Assembly: GCA_020248915.1 (NCBI GenBank)
Contig: JADCGP010000011.1
Span: forward strand, 124,001-188,000
Source: Rubrivivax sp.
GTDB lineage: Bacteria; Pseudomonadota; Gammaproteobacteria; Burkholderiales; Burkholderiaceae_C
Direction: 5' to 3'
DNA length: 64,000 nt
This document shows positions 54,193 to 63,480 of this stretch, one piece after another. Position 1 is the first letter of the stretch, and each line of letters starts with the position of its first letter. Both the position numbers and the translations under genes were made by a program. The notes beneath the pieces are model-generated. The model was given only the letters and a program-made list of their open reading frames with translations. It did not search any database and was not told where the DNA came from.

Positions 54193-55332
54193 TCAGCCCA
54201 GCCGCAGCGGCCCGGCGTAGCCGGTCATCTCGAGGTAGCCGAGCCCGATGCGCCGGCCGGCGGCGTCCAGCAGTTCCGACACGCCTTCCCAATAGATCGT
54301 GCCGCCGCTGCCCGTGCCGCCGAGTTCCTGGGCGTCGAGCAGGGCACGCACCTCGTACGGGCCCCCGGGCGCCCCGATCCGCCAGGTGACCGGGTAGCGG
54401 GCGCGGGTCGCCGGGCTGGTCCAGCGCCGGCCGGCCTCGAAGCGAACCTCGCGGGCCGCGAACGTGCGCAGCACGCCGTCCGGCGTGCGCAGGCTGCCGC
54501 CGCCCCACAGCGTGCTGCCGTCGGCGCGGCGCAGCACGAACGCGGTCAACGCGCCGCCGTCGAACAGGTTCATGCCGATCCAGTCCCAGCCGACGGCTTC
54601 GGGGTGCAGCAGGGCCTCGCTCCACTCGTGGTCGAGCCAGGCGCGGCCCGTGCCCACCACGCGCCGGCCGTCGCGCTCGATCGCGGCGCGCGCCTCGAGC
54701 TGCGGCTCGCTGTAGTAGTGGCTCGCGTGCTCCTCGACGGGTGACTTGCGCGAGAACCCCGCGTCGCCCTGCAGCAGCAGCGGCTGCGAGCGCCCGAGCG
54801 CGAGCTCCAGCGCCGTGCCGCCGTCGTCGACGCGGGCGCGCCAGGTCGCGCCGTGCCCGTGCGGCTCGCGCCGGATCCACCAGCGGCCGATGTGCAACTC
54901 GGCGTCGTCGAGCCGCGCGAAGTCGGGTCGCGCGTCGGGGTCGCCCGACCAGCGCGCGATGCGCTGGGCGTGCCAATGCGTGCGCGCCTCGAGGTCGGTG
55001 ATGGCCGCGTGCGCGAACAGCACGTGGCGCGCCGCGAAGCGGCTGCGGCTGGTGCGCGCCACGCCGGTGCGGCTGCGGAAGAAGGTCACCTGGACGCCGT
55101 GCGTCGGCACGTCCGGGCGGCCCAGCCAGCCGGTCGCGTACCACCACTCGGTGCGCGTGCCCGGGTGCGCGCCGTGGTCGCGCGGGAAGCGCAGTGCGCG
55201 GCCGCGGCGCACCGTGTCGTCGTCGGCACCAGCGGGTGCCGTGCCAGGGGCCGCACCAGGGGTCGCACCCGACGCCCGGCCCGCTGCCGCCGAAGCGGCC
55301 AGCGCGAGCAGCCAGCGACGCAGCGGCTGCAT
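54193..55332 (-). CDS. CrtC/AttH-like lipocalin-type protein, exported
   Basis: A 379-residue protein with a signal peptide (RRWLLALAASAAAGRASGA). The body matches the carotenoid 1,2-hydratase/AttH group: FPRDHGAHPGTRTEWWYATGWL, HGVQVTFFRSRT, GRAWLDHEWSEALLHPEAVGWDWIGMNLFDGGALTAF. These proteins contain two lipocalin-like beta-barrels that bind hydrophobic molecules; CrtC hydrates carotenoid end groups, while AttH accompanies an ABC exporter. Here the gene directly follows the permease and ATPase genes on the same strand, the AttE-FG-H arrangement, so a role in lipid or carotenoid-like ligand export or binding is the better reading. Confidence 0.85.
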   Translation of the reverse strand: MQPLRRWLLALAASAAAGRASGATPGAAPGTAPAGADDDTVRRGRALRFPRDHGAHPGTRTEWWYATGWLGRPDVPTHGVQVTFFRSRTGVARTSRSRFAARHVLFAHAAITDLEARTHWHAQRIARWSGDPDARPDFARLDDAELHIGRWWIRREPHGHGATWRARVDDGGTALELALGRSQPLLLQGDAGFSRKSPVEEHASHYYSEPQLEARAAIERDGRRVVGTGRAWLDHEWSEALLHPEAVGWDWIGMNLFDGGALTAFVLRRADGSTLWGGGSLRTPDGVLRTFAAREVRFEAGRRWTSPATRARYPVTWRIGAPGGPYEVRALLDAQELGGTGSGGTIYWEGVSELLDAAGRRIGLGYLEMTGYAGPLRLG

Positions 55333-57834
55333 TTACCAGTCCTCCTTCACGGAGCGCACGGCAGCGCCCGAGGCGGCGCCGCGGGCGACCAGGGTCGACG
55401 TGGCGATGCCCGCGACCAGCACCGCCGCGCACAGCACGGCCAGCCGCGGCAGCGGCAGCACGAGGTCCATCGACCAGTGGAAACTCTGCGGGTTGACGAC
55501 GTGCACCAGCACGACGCTGACCGCGATCCCGAGCAGCAGGCCGATCAGCGCGCCGGCCGCCAACCAGGCCGCGGCCTCGCCGGCCACCACGGCGAGCACC
55601 TGGCGCCGTGTCAGCCCGAGGTGCACCAGCAGCCCGAACTCCTTGCGCCGCGCCAGCACCTGGGCCGACAGGCTGGCGGCGATGCCGACCAGGCCGATCG
55701 CGATGGCCACCGCCTGCAGGTAGTAGGTGACGGCGAAGCTGCGGTCGAAGATCCGCAACGACAGCGCGCGCAACTCGCGCGCCGAGGCGAACTCGATCAT
55801 CGCCGGGTCGGGCGGCAGCGCACGCAGCCCGGACTGCACGGCCGCCAGGTCGGCGCCCGGCGCCAGCCACAGCGCCAGGTCGTTGATGCGCGCGTCGCCG
55901 GTCGCGGCGCGGTAGCTGGCGGCGTCGATGACGACACTGCCGAACTGGCGCGCGAAGTCGCGCCACACGCCCCGCACCCGCACCTCGAGCACGCCGCCGT
56001 CCAGCGGCAGCGCCAACGTGGAGCCGGGCTGCGCGCCGTGCAGCGCCTGCATCGCCTCGCTGACGAAGACGCCGGGCAGGCCGTCGGACGCAGGCCGCGG
56101 CGCCCCCACCAGCGGCAGCAGCTCGGCCAGGTCGGCACCCTGCGGAACCTCGCGCGCCACCAGCGCGACCGCCGGGCGCGCCGGGTCGAGCTGCAGGCTG
56201 CGCACGCGCGACGCCGCGACCCGCGTGACGCCTGGCAGCGCGGCCGCGCGCTCCGCGAAGCCGGGCGGCAGCCACGCCGTCTCGCCGGCCGACGCGCTGC
56301 CGGCGCTGCGCGCATACAGGTCCGCCGGCAGCACGTCGTCCAGCCAGCGCGAGACGCCGTCGCGGAAGCTGGCCACCATCACCGTCAGCGCCACCGACAG
56401 CGCGAGGCTGGCCACCACGCCGGCCACGGCCGCCGTGGCCGTGGCGCGCTGCAGCCGCGCGCGGCGCCAGGCCAGCAGCGGGAGCGCGGAGCGCGGCACC
56501 GGCCACGCGGCGAGCAGCGCCTCCACCGCCGCCGGCACGAGCGCCACGCCGCCGAAGAGCAGCGCGGCCACCGAGGCGTAGGCCGCCAGCGGCAGTCCGG
56601 CCACCGGCGGCGCGAAGGCGAGCGCGACTCCGAGCGCGATCAGCGCCACGCCCGGCCACCACGGCGGCGGCGCCGTCACCGCCGTGCCCAGGCCCTTGAG
56701 TGCCTGGGCCGGTGCGATGGCTTCGGCGCCGCGCGCGGGCCAGAAGCCGCCCACCAGCGCCGACGCGATGCCGAGCGCGCCGAACAGCAGCGCCGACGAC
56801 ACGCTCCACTGCAGGGTCGGCGTCACGCCGGGAAAGTAGCCGCCGCCCAGGTCGCCGGCCAGCCAGCGCAGCGCCGCCTGCGCCAGCGCCGTGCCCAGCG
56901 CCAGACCCAGCAGGCTGCCGCCGGCGCCGAGCAGCCCGCACTCGACCAGCACCTGCGCGCGCCGCTGGCGCGCCGTCATGCCGAGCACGCCGAGGAGTGC
57001 GAAGGCCGGCGTGCGCTGAGCCACCGACAGCGCCACCACTGAGAACACGAGGAAGGCGCCGACGAACAGCGCCACCAGCGCCAGCACGGTGAGGTTGACG
57101 CGGTAGGCGCGCGACAGCTGCGAGACGCGCTGCTCGGCCGCCTGCGGGGGCTGGGCCTGCACCAGCGGCGGCAGCGCGAGCCGCGCGAGCAGCGCCGCGC
57201 GGTCGGCACCGGGCACGAGCCGCAGGTCGATGCGCGTGATCCGGCCCGGCAGGTCCAGCAGGTCCTGCGCGCCGGCGATGTCGAGTACGACGAGCGGCCC
57301 GCCGCCGGCAGCCACCGTGCCTGCCACCGTGCGCTCGACCCAGGCGTCGCCGCGCTGCAGCGCGACGCGCGGGCCGGGCAGGGCCGTGGCAGCCGCCGGG
57401 TTGACGAACGCCTGCTCCGGGTCGAAGGCGGCCACCGGCTCGGCGGCGGCCTGCGGGCGCGGCAGCAGCGCCGCGGCCAGCGGCGCCACGCGCAGCGCGT
57501 CGACGCCGATCACGCGCACCGACACGCGCCGGCCCGCGGCGTCGCGGCCGTAGGTCTCGGCCTCGAGCACCGGGCTGGCCAGCTCGACCGCGGGGTCGGC
57601 GGCCACGCGCTCGAACAGCGTGTCGTCGAAGCCGGCCTTCGGTCCGCGCAGGACGAGGTCGGGCTCGCCGTTGGCGCTGCGCACCGCGGCGCTGAACTCC
57701 TCGAGCGCGCTGCGGTTGATCAGGTGCACCGACCAGGCCAGCGCCACCCCGAGCGCCACCGCGAGGCCCGCCACGGCATGCCGCCACGGGTGGTGGCGCC
57801 ACTCGCGCGCGATCAGCAGGGCCTGCAGCGGCAT
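55333..57834 (-). CDS. Large FtsX-like ABC transporter permease (AttFG type)
   Basis: An 833-residue membrane protein with two FtsX-like four-span units and large periplasmic domains, about ten spans in total. The first span (HAVAGLAVALGVALAWSVHLINRSALEEF), a central cluster (LTVLALVALFVGAFLVFSVVALSVAQR and following) and the end cluster (VAIAIGLVGIAASLSAQVLARRKEFGLLVHLGLTRRQVLAV) mark the modules. The C-terminus ends VRSVKEDW next to the AttH-like start. It works with the adjacent ATPase; this class moves lipids or extracts lipoprotein-like cargo instead of pumping solutes through a channel. ATPase gene lies 28 nt upstream on the same strand. Confidence 0.87.
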   Translation of the reverse strand: MPLQALLIAREWRHHPWRHAVAGLAVALGVALAWSVHLINRSALEEFSAAVRSANGEPDLVLRGPKAGFDDTLFERVAADPAVELASPVLEAETYGRDAAGRRVSVRVIGVDALRVAPLAAALLPRPQAAAEPVAAFDPEQAFVNPAAATALPGPRVALQRGDAWVERTVAGTVAAGGGPLVVLDIAGAQDLLDLPGRITRIDLRLVPGADRAALLARLALPPLVQAQPPQAAEQRVSQLSRAYRVNLTVLALVALFVGAFLVFSVVALSVAQRTPAFALLGVLGMTARQRRAQVLVECGLLGAGGSLLGLALGTALAQAALRWLAGDLGGGYFPGVTPTLQWSVSSALLFGALGIASALVGGFWPARGAEAIAPAQALKGLGTAVTAPPPWWPGVALIALGVALAFAPPVAGLPLAAYASVAALLFGGVALVPAAVEALLAAWPVPRSALPLLAWRRARLQRATATAAVAGVVASLALSVALTVMVASFRDGVSRWLDDVLPADLYARSAGSASAGETAWLPPGFAERAAALPGVTRVAASRVRSLQLDPARPAVALVAREVPQGADLAELLPLVGAPRPASDGLPGVFVSEAMQALHGAQPGSTLALPLDGGVLEVRVRGVWRDFARQFGSVVIDAASYRAATGDARINDLALWLAPGADLAAVQSGLRALPPDPAMIEFASARELRALSLRIFDRSFAVTYYLQAVAIAIGLVGIAASLSAQVLARRKEFGLLVHLGLTRRQVLAVVAGEAAAWLAAGALIGLLLGIAVSVVLVHVVNPQSFHWSMDLVLPLPRLAVLCAAVLVAGIATSTLVARGAASGAAVRSVKEDW

Positions 57835-57862
57835 CGGCGGCGATCGGGCCGCAGCGGCCCGC

Positions 57863-58528
<666 letters not shown>

Positions 58529-58611
58529 CGATGATGCCGCAGCACAGCCGGTCGTGCCGCGGCTGCGTGCTATCGTCCCTGCGGCATCCCGGATCCCATG
58601 GAGCGGCCCGC

Positions 58612-59394
58612 ATGGCCTACGACATCGACCTCTCGGGCCGCGTGGCCTTCGTCACCGGCGCCTCGAGCGGCCTGGGCGCGCAGTTCGCGCGCGTGCTGGC
58701 GCGCGCCGGCGCCGGCGTCGTGCTGGCGGCACGCCGCGTCGAGCGGCTGAAGACGCTGCGCGCCGAGATCGAGGCCGAGGGCGGCGACGCCCACTTCGTG
58801 GTGCTCGACGTCAACGACCACGGCAGCATCCGCGCCGCGGTCGCGCACGCCGAGACCGAGATGGGCGCGATCGACATCCTGGTCAACAACTCCGGCGTGG
58901 CGGCCACGCAGAAGCTCACCGACGTGACCCCTGCCGAGTACGACCACGTGATGGGCACGAACACGCGCGGCGCGTTCTTCGTCGCCCAGGAGGTGGCCAA
59001 GCGCATGATCGCGCGCAGCAAGGGCGAGGCCCCGGGCACCTACACCGGCGGGCGCATCGTCAACGTGGCCTCGATGGCGGGGCTGCGCGTGTGGCCGGGC
59101 ATCGGCGTGTACTGCATGAGCAAGGCCGCGGTGGTGCACATGACCCGGGCGATGGCGCTCGAGTGGGGCCGCCACGGCATCAACGTCAACGCGATCTGCC
59201 CCGGCTACATCGACACCGAGATCAACCACCACGTGTGGCAGACCGAGGCCGGCCAGCGCCTCGTGCAGAGCTTCCCGCGGCGGCGCCTCGGCCGTCCGGC
59301 CGACCTCGACGCGCTGCTGGTGATGCTGTGCTCCAACGAGAGCGGGTTCGTCAACGGCGCGGTGATCCAGGCCGACGACGGGCAGTCCATCTGA
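58612..59394 (+). CDS. SDR-family oxidoreductase
   Basis: A 260-residue classical short-chain dehydrogenase/reductase. Cofactor loop TGASSGLG, NNSGVA, catalytic Ser in NVASMAG and YCMSK (YxxxK) are all present, followed by ALEWGRHGINVNAICPGYIDTEI. The residue after the second beta strand (AARRVERL) suggests NADP(H). Substrate cannot be inferred. Divergent from the Att-like ATPase gene; a YceH gene lies 60 nt downstream. Confidence 0.9.
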   Translation: MAYDIDLSGRVAFVTGASSGLGAQFARVLARAGAGVVLAARRVERLKTLRAEIEAEGGDAHFVVLDVNDHGSIRAAVAHAETEMGAIDILVNNSGVAATQKLTDVTPAEYDHVMGTNTRGAFFVAQEVAKRMIARSKGEAPGTYTGGRIVNVASMAGLRVWPGIGVYCMSKAAVVHMTRAMALEWGRHGINVNAICPGYIDTEINHHVWQTEAGQRLVQSFPRRRLGRPADLDALLVMLCSNESGFVNGAVIQADDGQSI

Positions 59395-59454
59395 GCGGGC
59401 GAGAAGCCCCGCCGGGCCGGCCCCTCCCGCCCTCGACCACGACCTTCCGTGCCG

Positions 59455-60132
59455 ATGCCTCCGCGTGCGCTGACCCCGCTGGAAGCCCGCGTGCTGGGCG
59501 TGCTGGTTGAGAAGCAGGCCACCGTCCCCGACACCTACCCGCTGAGCCTGAACGCGCTCGTCCTCGGGTGCAACCAGAAGACCGCGCGCGACCCGGTGAT
59601 GGAGACGGACGACGCGCAGGTGATGGCCGCCCTCGACGGCCTGAAGTCGCTGGCGCTGGTGGTCGAGAGCAGCGGCGGGCGGGTCGCGCGGTACGAGCAC
59701 AACGCGCCGCGTGCGCTCGGCCTGCCCGGCGCCTCGGTGGCGCTGCTGGCCACGCTGGTGCTGCGCGGCCCGCAGACCGGCGCCGAACTGCGCGCGCACA
59801 GCGAGCGGCTGCACCGCTTCGCCGACCTGTCCTCGGTCGAGGCCTTCCTGGACGAACTGGCGTCGCGGCAGCCGGCGCGCGTGGTCCGGCTCGCGCGCGC
59901 GCCGGGCGAGCGCGAGGCGCGCTGGGCCCACCTGCTGTGCGGCGAGCCGGTGCTGCCGGCCCGGCTGGCCGCGGCGCCCACGGCCGGCAACGGCGAGGAT
60001 GGTCTCGCCGAAGGCGCCACCGCCGCGGGCGAACTGGCGGCTCTGAAGGCCGAGCTGGCGCGCCAGGCCGTGCGCATCGACGAACTCGAGGTCCTGGTGC
60101 GCAGCCTGGCGGCCGCGCCGCGGCCGCACTGA
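59455..60132 (+). CDS. YceH/UPF0502 family protein
   Basis: A 225-residue protein of the YceH (DUF480) family, containing two winged-helix-like units. Family text is LTPLEARVLGVLVEKQATVPDTYPLSLNALVLGCNQKTARDPVM, LVLRGPQTGAELRAHSERLHRFADL and VRLARAPGEREARWAHLLCGEP. A short coiled-coil helix (ELAALKAELARQAVRIDELEVLVRSL) forms the C-terminus. Function is unknown. ATG 59455 is used; a GTG at 59449 would add two residues. The thioesterase gene starts 10 nt after the stop. Confidence 0.9.
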   Translation: MPPRALTPLEARVLGVLVEKQATVPDTYPLSLNALVLGCNQKTARDPVMETDDAQVMAALDGLKSLALVVESSGGRVARYEHNAPRALGLPGASVALLATLVLRGPQTGAELRAHSERLHRFADLSSVEAFLDELASRQPARVVRLARAPGEREARWAHLLCGEPVLPARLAAAPTAGNGEDGLAEGATAAGELAALKAELARQAVRIDELEVLVRSLAAAPRPH

Positions 60133-60142
60133 CGGAGCCGCC

Positions 60143-60565
60143 ATGCTGCGCTTCACCCTGCCCGAGCAGAAGAAGTTCGTCCACGAGATCGTCATCCCGC
60201 TGCGCTGGGGCGACATGGACGCCATGGGCCACATCAACAACACGGTCTACTTCCGCTACTTCGAGATCGCTCGCCTGGACTGGATCTTCCGGGTCGGCGG
60301 CAGCACCGACCTGTCGGGCCAGGGCCCGGTGATCGTCAACGCGTTCTGCAACTTCCTGCGCCAGCTCGAGTTCCCGGGCGACGTGCTCGTCCGGCAGTAC
60401 GTCGCGCACCCCGGCCGCAGCAGCTTCGACACCTACCTGACCCTGGAGCGCACCGACATGCCGGGCGTGATCTGGGCCGAGGGTGGCGCGCGCACGGTGT
60501 GGACCGACTACAAGGCCAGGAAGTCGGTGCCGATGCCCGACTGGTTCCGCGCGCTGCTCGAGTGA
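60143..60565 (+). CDS. Acyl-CoA thioesterase, hotdog fold (4HBT/YbgC type)
   Basis: A 140-residue hotdog-fold thioesterase. The catalytic Asp region reads RWGDMDAMGHINNTVYFRYFE, the standard 4-hydroxybenzoyl-CoA thioesterase-like motif, and the central helix follows. Family members cleave acyl-CoA thioesters; chain-length preference is unknown. GGAG precedes the ATG by 6 nt. It is downstream of the YceH gene by 10 nt, probably cotranscribed. Confidence 0.9.
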   Translation: MLRFTLPEQKKFVHEIVIPLRWGDMDAMGHINNTVYFRYFEIARLDWIFRVGGSTDLSGQGPVIVNAFCNFLRQLEFPGDVLVRQYVAHPGRSSFDTYLTLERTDMPGVIWAEGGARTVWTDYKARKSVPMPDWFRALLE

Positions 60566-60617
60566 CCCCGGCGAAAGCGCGCGCCGCAGCCAGCGCGGCG
60601 GCGTCCTCGGCGGCCTC

Positions 60618-61289
60618 CTAGTCGGCCATCGAATACGGCCCGCCCGCCGCGAGCGCGCGCTGCCAGGCCGGCCGGGCGTGGCAGCGCGCCAGCCAGTCCT
60701 GCAGCCGCGGGTGGCGCGCGTCGAGCAGGCCGCGCGCCGACGCCGCCTCGACGGGAAAGCTCATCTGGATGTCGGCGGCCGTGAACTCGGCGCCGGCGAA
60801 CCACGGCCGCCCCGACAGCTCCGACTCCAGGAAGCGCAGCTGGCGCTCGATGTTGGGCATCAGGAAGCTGGCGTCGACCTTGTCGGCGATCGCCCGCGCG
60901 ATGGGCCGCACGAAGAACGGCAGCGGCGCCGAGCGCACCTTGGCGAACACCAGCTTCATCAGCAGCGGCGGCATCGCGCTGCCCTCGGCGAAGTGCAGCC
61001 AGTAGGTGAAGCGGCGCCGTTCCTCGGTGCCGGCCGCCGGCCGCAGCCGCCCGCCGCCGTGGGCGTCGAGCAGGTACTCGACGATGGCGCCCGACTCGGC
61101 CACCGTGATGTCGCCGTCGGTGATCACGGGCGACTTGCCGAGCGGGTGCACGCGCTCGAGCTCGGGCGGCGCGTACATCGTCTTCGGGTCGCGCGCGTAG
61201 CGCCGGATCTCGTAGGGCAGCCCGAGCTCCTCGAGCAGCCACAGGATGCGCTGCGAGCGCGAGTTCTCGAGGTGGTGCAGCGTGATCAT
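60618..61289 (-). CDS. Glutathione S-transferase
   Basis: A 223-residue cytosolic GST. The thioredoxin-like N-terminal domain has MITLHHLENSRSQRILWLLEELGLPYEI with Ser in the SRSQR position as a likely glutathione-activating residue, and NP-loop-like LGKSPVITDGD with the SGAIVEYLL motif that binds the glutathione gamma-glutamyl group. The C-terminal all-helical domain ends with ADIQMSFPVEAA and a conserved tryptophan. The start ATG at 61289 has GACAAT 6 nt before it; the track's longer ORF is not needed. Confidence 0.9.
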   Translation of the reverse strand: MITLHHLENSRSQRILWLLEELGLPYEIRRYARDPKTMYAPPELERVHPLGKSPVITDGDITVAESGAIVEYLLDAHGGGRLRPAAGTEERRRFTYWLHFAEGSAMPPLLMKLVFAKVRSAPLPFFVRPIARAIADKVDASFLMPNIERQLRFLESELSGRPWFAGAEFTAADIQMSFPVEAASARGLLDARHPRLQDWLARCHARPAWQRALAAGGPYSMAD

Positions 61290-61295
61290 CGGCGG

Positions 61296-61301
61296 ATTGT
61301 C
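61296..61301 (-). promoter_or_regulatory. -10-like hexamer 6 nt before the GST ATG (leaderless type)
   Basis: On the minus strand GACAAT is followed by CCGCCG and the ATG at 61289. No Shine-Dalgarno sequence is visible. Confidence 0.4.
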
Positions 61302-61407
61302 GCTGCTGCGCCGCGCCGTCCGCGGGCCGTTCACGGGCGGCTCGATGGTGGCTCGAGGACGGCTCGGGGCGGGCCGAAGGCCGCCCGCCGGCCGCCCGGC
61401 CGGCGCG

Positions 61408-61935
61408 CTACAGCAGCGCGTAGGTGGTGGTGGCGTGCGCGGCCAGCGCGCCATCGGCGCCGGCGATCTCGATCTCGCCGAAGGCCAGGCTGCGGCCCAT
61501 CCGCAGCACCCGCGCCGTCACCCGGGCCGTGCCGCCCGGGCCGGGAATCGGGCGCAGGAAACTGGTCTGCAGCTGCACGGTGCCCATCGGCTTGAAGCCG
61601 CCCAGCCTCGTCATCACCGCGAGGACCATCGCCGTGTCGGCCGCGGCCATCATCGTCTGCCCGCAAAGCACGCCGCCGGCGTGCACATGGCGGGGCGCCA
61701 CGGGGAGCGCGAGCACGACCTCGCCCGGACGCGCCTCGAGCACTTCGAGCCCGAGCTCGCCCAGCCAGGGGGCGAACAGCGTGCCCAGGGCGTCCTGCAG
61801 CATGCGCAGGTCGACGGGCGCGCCCGCGGGCGAGGGCGCCGCCATCCCACCGGCCGCGGCAGCCGGTGGCGACGGGGGCGACAGTGGAGACGTTGGCGAC
61901 GCGGGAACGTCGGGCGACGGAGCCGGCTCGGGCAT
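61408..61935 (-). CDS. PaaI-like hotdog thioesterase with Pro-rich N-terminus
   Basis: A 175-residue protein. The first 45 residues are a disordered Pro/Ser/Ala tract (SPDVPASPTSPLSPPSPPAAAA). The hotdog domain follows with LGLEVLEARPGEVVLALPV, HVHAGGVLCGQTMMAAADTA (active-site HxGG in HAGGVLCG) and AHATTTYALL at the end, as in PaaI/YdiI-type acyl-CoA thioesterases. ATG 61935 is preceded by AGGAG at suitable distance; the ORF upstream extension is unlikely. A TAGAAT on the minus strand further upstream could be its -10. Substrate unknown. Confidence 0.85.
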   Translation of the reverse strand: MPEPAPSPDVPASPTSPLSPPSPPAAAAGGMAAPSPAGAPVDLRMLQDALGTLFAPWLGELGLEVLEARPGEVVLALPVAPRHVHAGGVLCGQTMMAAADTAMVLAVMTRLGGFKPMGTVQLQTSFLRPIPGPGGTARVTARVLRMGRSLAFGEIEIAGADGALAAHATTTYALL

Positions 61936-62099
61936 GGGGCACTCCTGGGCGCGCAGCGGACCCACGGCCCGCAGGGCGAGCGCCACGACCCGGAGGGCGG
62001 GCGGATTCTATGCAGCGGCCTGCAGCGGCTCCGTCATCCGACTTGGTAGTACGCTTTGGGCTTCGACGTCCCTTCCGGTCCGCAGCGGGCCGCCCCAGC

Positions 62100-62807
62100 A
62101 TGCGCAAGATCTACCCCAGCGCCGCCGCGGCGCTCGACGGCATCGTCCGCGACAGCCAGCTGCTTGCCGTCGGCGGCTTCGGCCTGTGCGGCATCCCCGA
62201 GGCGCTGATCGAGGCGCTGCGCGCGTCCGGCGCGAAGAACCTCACCGTCGTCAGCAACAACGCCGGCGTCGACGGCTTCGGCCTGGGCAAGCTGCTCGAG
62301 ACGCGCCAGATCCGCAAGATGATCTCCAGCTACGTCGGCGAGAACAAGGAGTTCGAGCGCCAGTACCTGGCCGGCGAGCTCGAGCTCGAGTTCACGCCGC
62401 AGGGCACGCTGGCCGAGAAGCTGCGCGCGGGCGGCGCCGGCATCCCGGCCTTCTTCACGCGCACCGGCGTGGGCACGATGGTGGCCGAGGGCAAGGAGAC
62501 GCGCGAGTTCGACGGCAAGACCTACGTGATGGAGCGCAGCCTGGTGCCCGACGTGTCGCTCGGCAAGGCCTGGATGGCCGACGAGAGCGGCAACCTGGTG
62601 TTCCGCCGTACGGCACGCAACTTCAACCCGGCGGTCATCATGGCCGGCCGGATCAGCGTGGTGGAGGTCGAGAAGATCGTTCCCACCGGCAGCATCGACC
62701 CCGACGCCGTGCACCTGCCGGGCATCTACGTGCACCGCCTCGTGCTGAACCCGAACCCGGAGAAGCGCATCGAGAAGCGCACGATCCGCGACAAGGCCCC
62801 GGCCTGA
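62100..62807 (+). CDS. scoA: 3-oxoacid CoA-transferase subunit A
   Basis: A 235-residue subunit A of the succinyl-CoA:3-oxoacid (acetoacetate) CoA-transferase family, which moves CoA onto acetoacetate or a related 3-oxoacid during ketone-body or short-chain fatty acid use. The signature is [20 protein letters not shown], followed by [17 protein letters not shown] and [29 protein letters not shown]. Subunit B follows after 19 nt. I assign scoA on family likeness; substrate preference is not proved. Start ATG 62100 is chosen over the upstream ORF start in the track. Confidence 0.92.
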   Translation: MRKIYPSAAAALDGIVRDSQLLAVGGFGLCGIPEALIEALRASGAKNLTVVSNNAGVDGFGLGKLLETRQIRKMISSYVGENKEFERQYLAGELELEFTPQGTLAEKLRAGGAGIPAFFTRTGVGTMVAEGKETREFDGKTYVMERSLVPDVSLGKAWMADESGNLVFRRTARNFNPAVIMAGRISVVEVEKIVPTGSIDPDAVHLPGIYVHRLVLNPNPEKRIEKRTIRDKAPA

Positions 62808-62826
62808 CCCGACGAAGGAGCGACAC

Positions 62827-63468
62827 ATGCCCTGGACCCAGGAACAGATGGCCGAGCGTGCGGCCAAGGAGCTGCAGGACGGCTTCTACGTCAACCTCGG
62901 CATCGGCATCCCGACGCTGGTGGCCAACTACGTGCCCAAGGACATCACCGTCTGGCTGCAGAGCGAGAACGGCATGCTCGGCATCGGCCCGTTCCCGACC
63001 GAGGACGAGATCGACGCCGACCTGATCAACGCCGGCAAGCAGACCGTGACGACGATCCCCGGCTCCAGCATCTTCGGCAGCCACGACAGCTTCGCGATGA
63101 TCCGCGGCGGCAAGATCAACCTCAGCATCCTCGGCGCGATGCAGGTCAGCGAGCGCGGCGACCTGGCCAACTGGATGATCCCCGGCAAGATGGTCAAGGG
63201 CATGGGCGGCGCGATGGACCTGGTGGGCGGGGTGAAGAGCGTCGTCGTGCTGATGGAGCACGTGGCGCGCAAGAAGGACGGCTCGGGCTTCGAGCTGAAG
63301 ATCCTGCCCCGGTGCACGCTGCCGCTCACCGGCGTGCAGGTGGTCGACCGCATCGTCACCGACCTGTGCGTGCTCGACGTGACGCCGCACGGGCTGAAGG
63401 TGGTCGAGCTGGCCCCCGGCGTCACCCGCGACGAGGTGCAGGCCAAGACCGGCGTGCCGCTGCAGTAG
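62827..63468 (+). CDS. scoB: 3-oxoacid CoA-transferase subunit B
   Basis: A 213-residue subunit B that carries the catalytic glutamate. The signature [10 protein letters not shown] contains the Glu that forms the enzyme-CoA thioester; [16 protein letters not shown] and [24 protein letters not shown] are typical. GAAGGAG precedes the ATG by 7 nt. Together with subunit A it forms the heterotetramer. It precedes the gamma-glutamyltransferase gene by 12 nt. Confidence 0.94.
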   Translation: MPWTQEQMAERAAKELQDGFYVNLGIGIPTLVANYVPKDITVWLQSENGMLGIGPFPTEDEIDADLINAGKQTVTTIPGSSIFGSHDSFAMIRGGKINLSILGAMQVSERGDLANWMIPGKMVKGMGGAMDLVGGVKSVVVLMEHVARKKDGSGFELKILPRCTLPLTGVQVVDRIVTDLCVLDVTPHGLKVVELAPGVTRDEVQAKTGVPLQ

Positions 63469-63480
63469 CGCGGCCTCCGC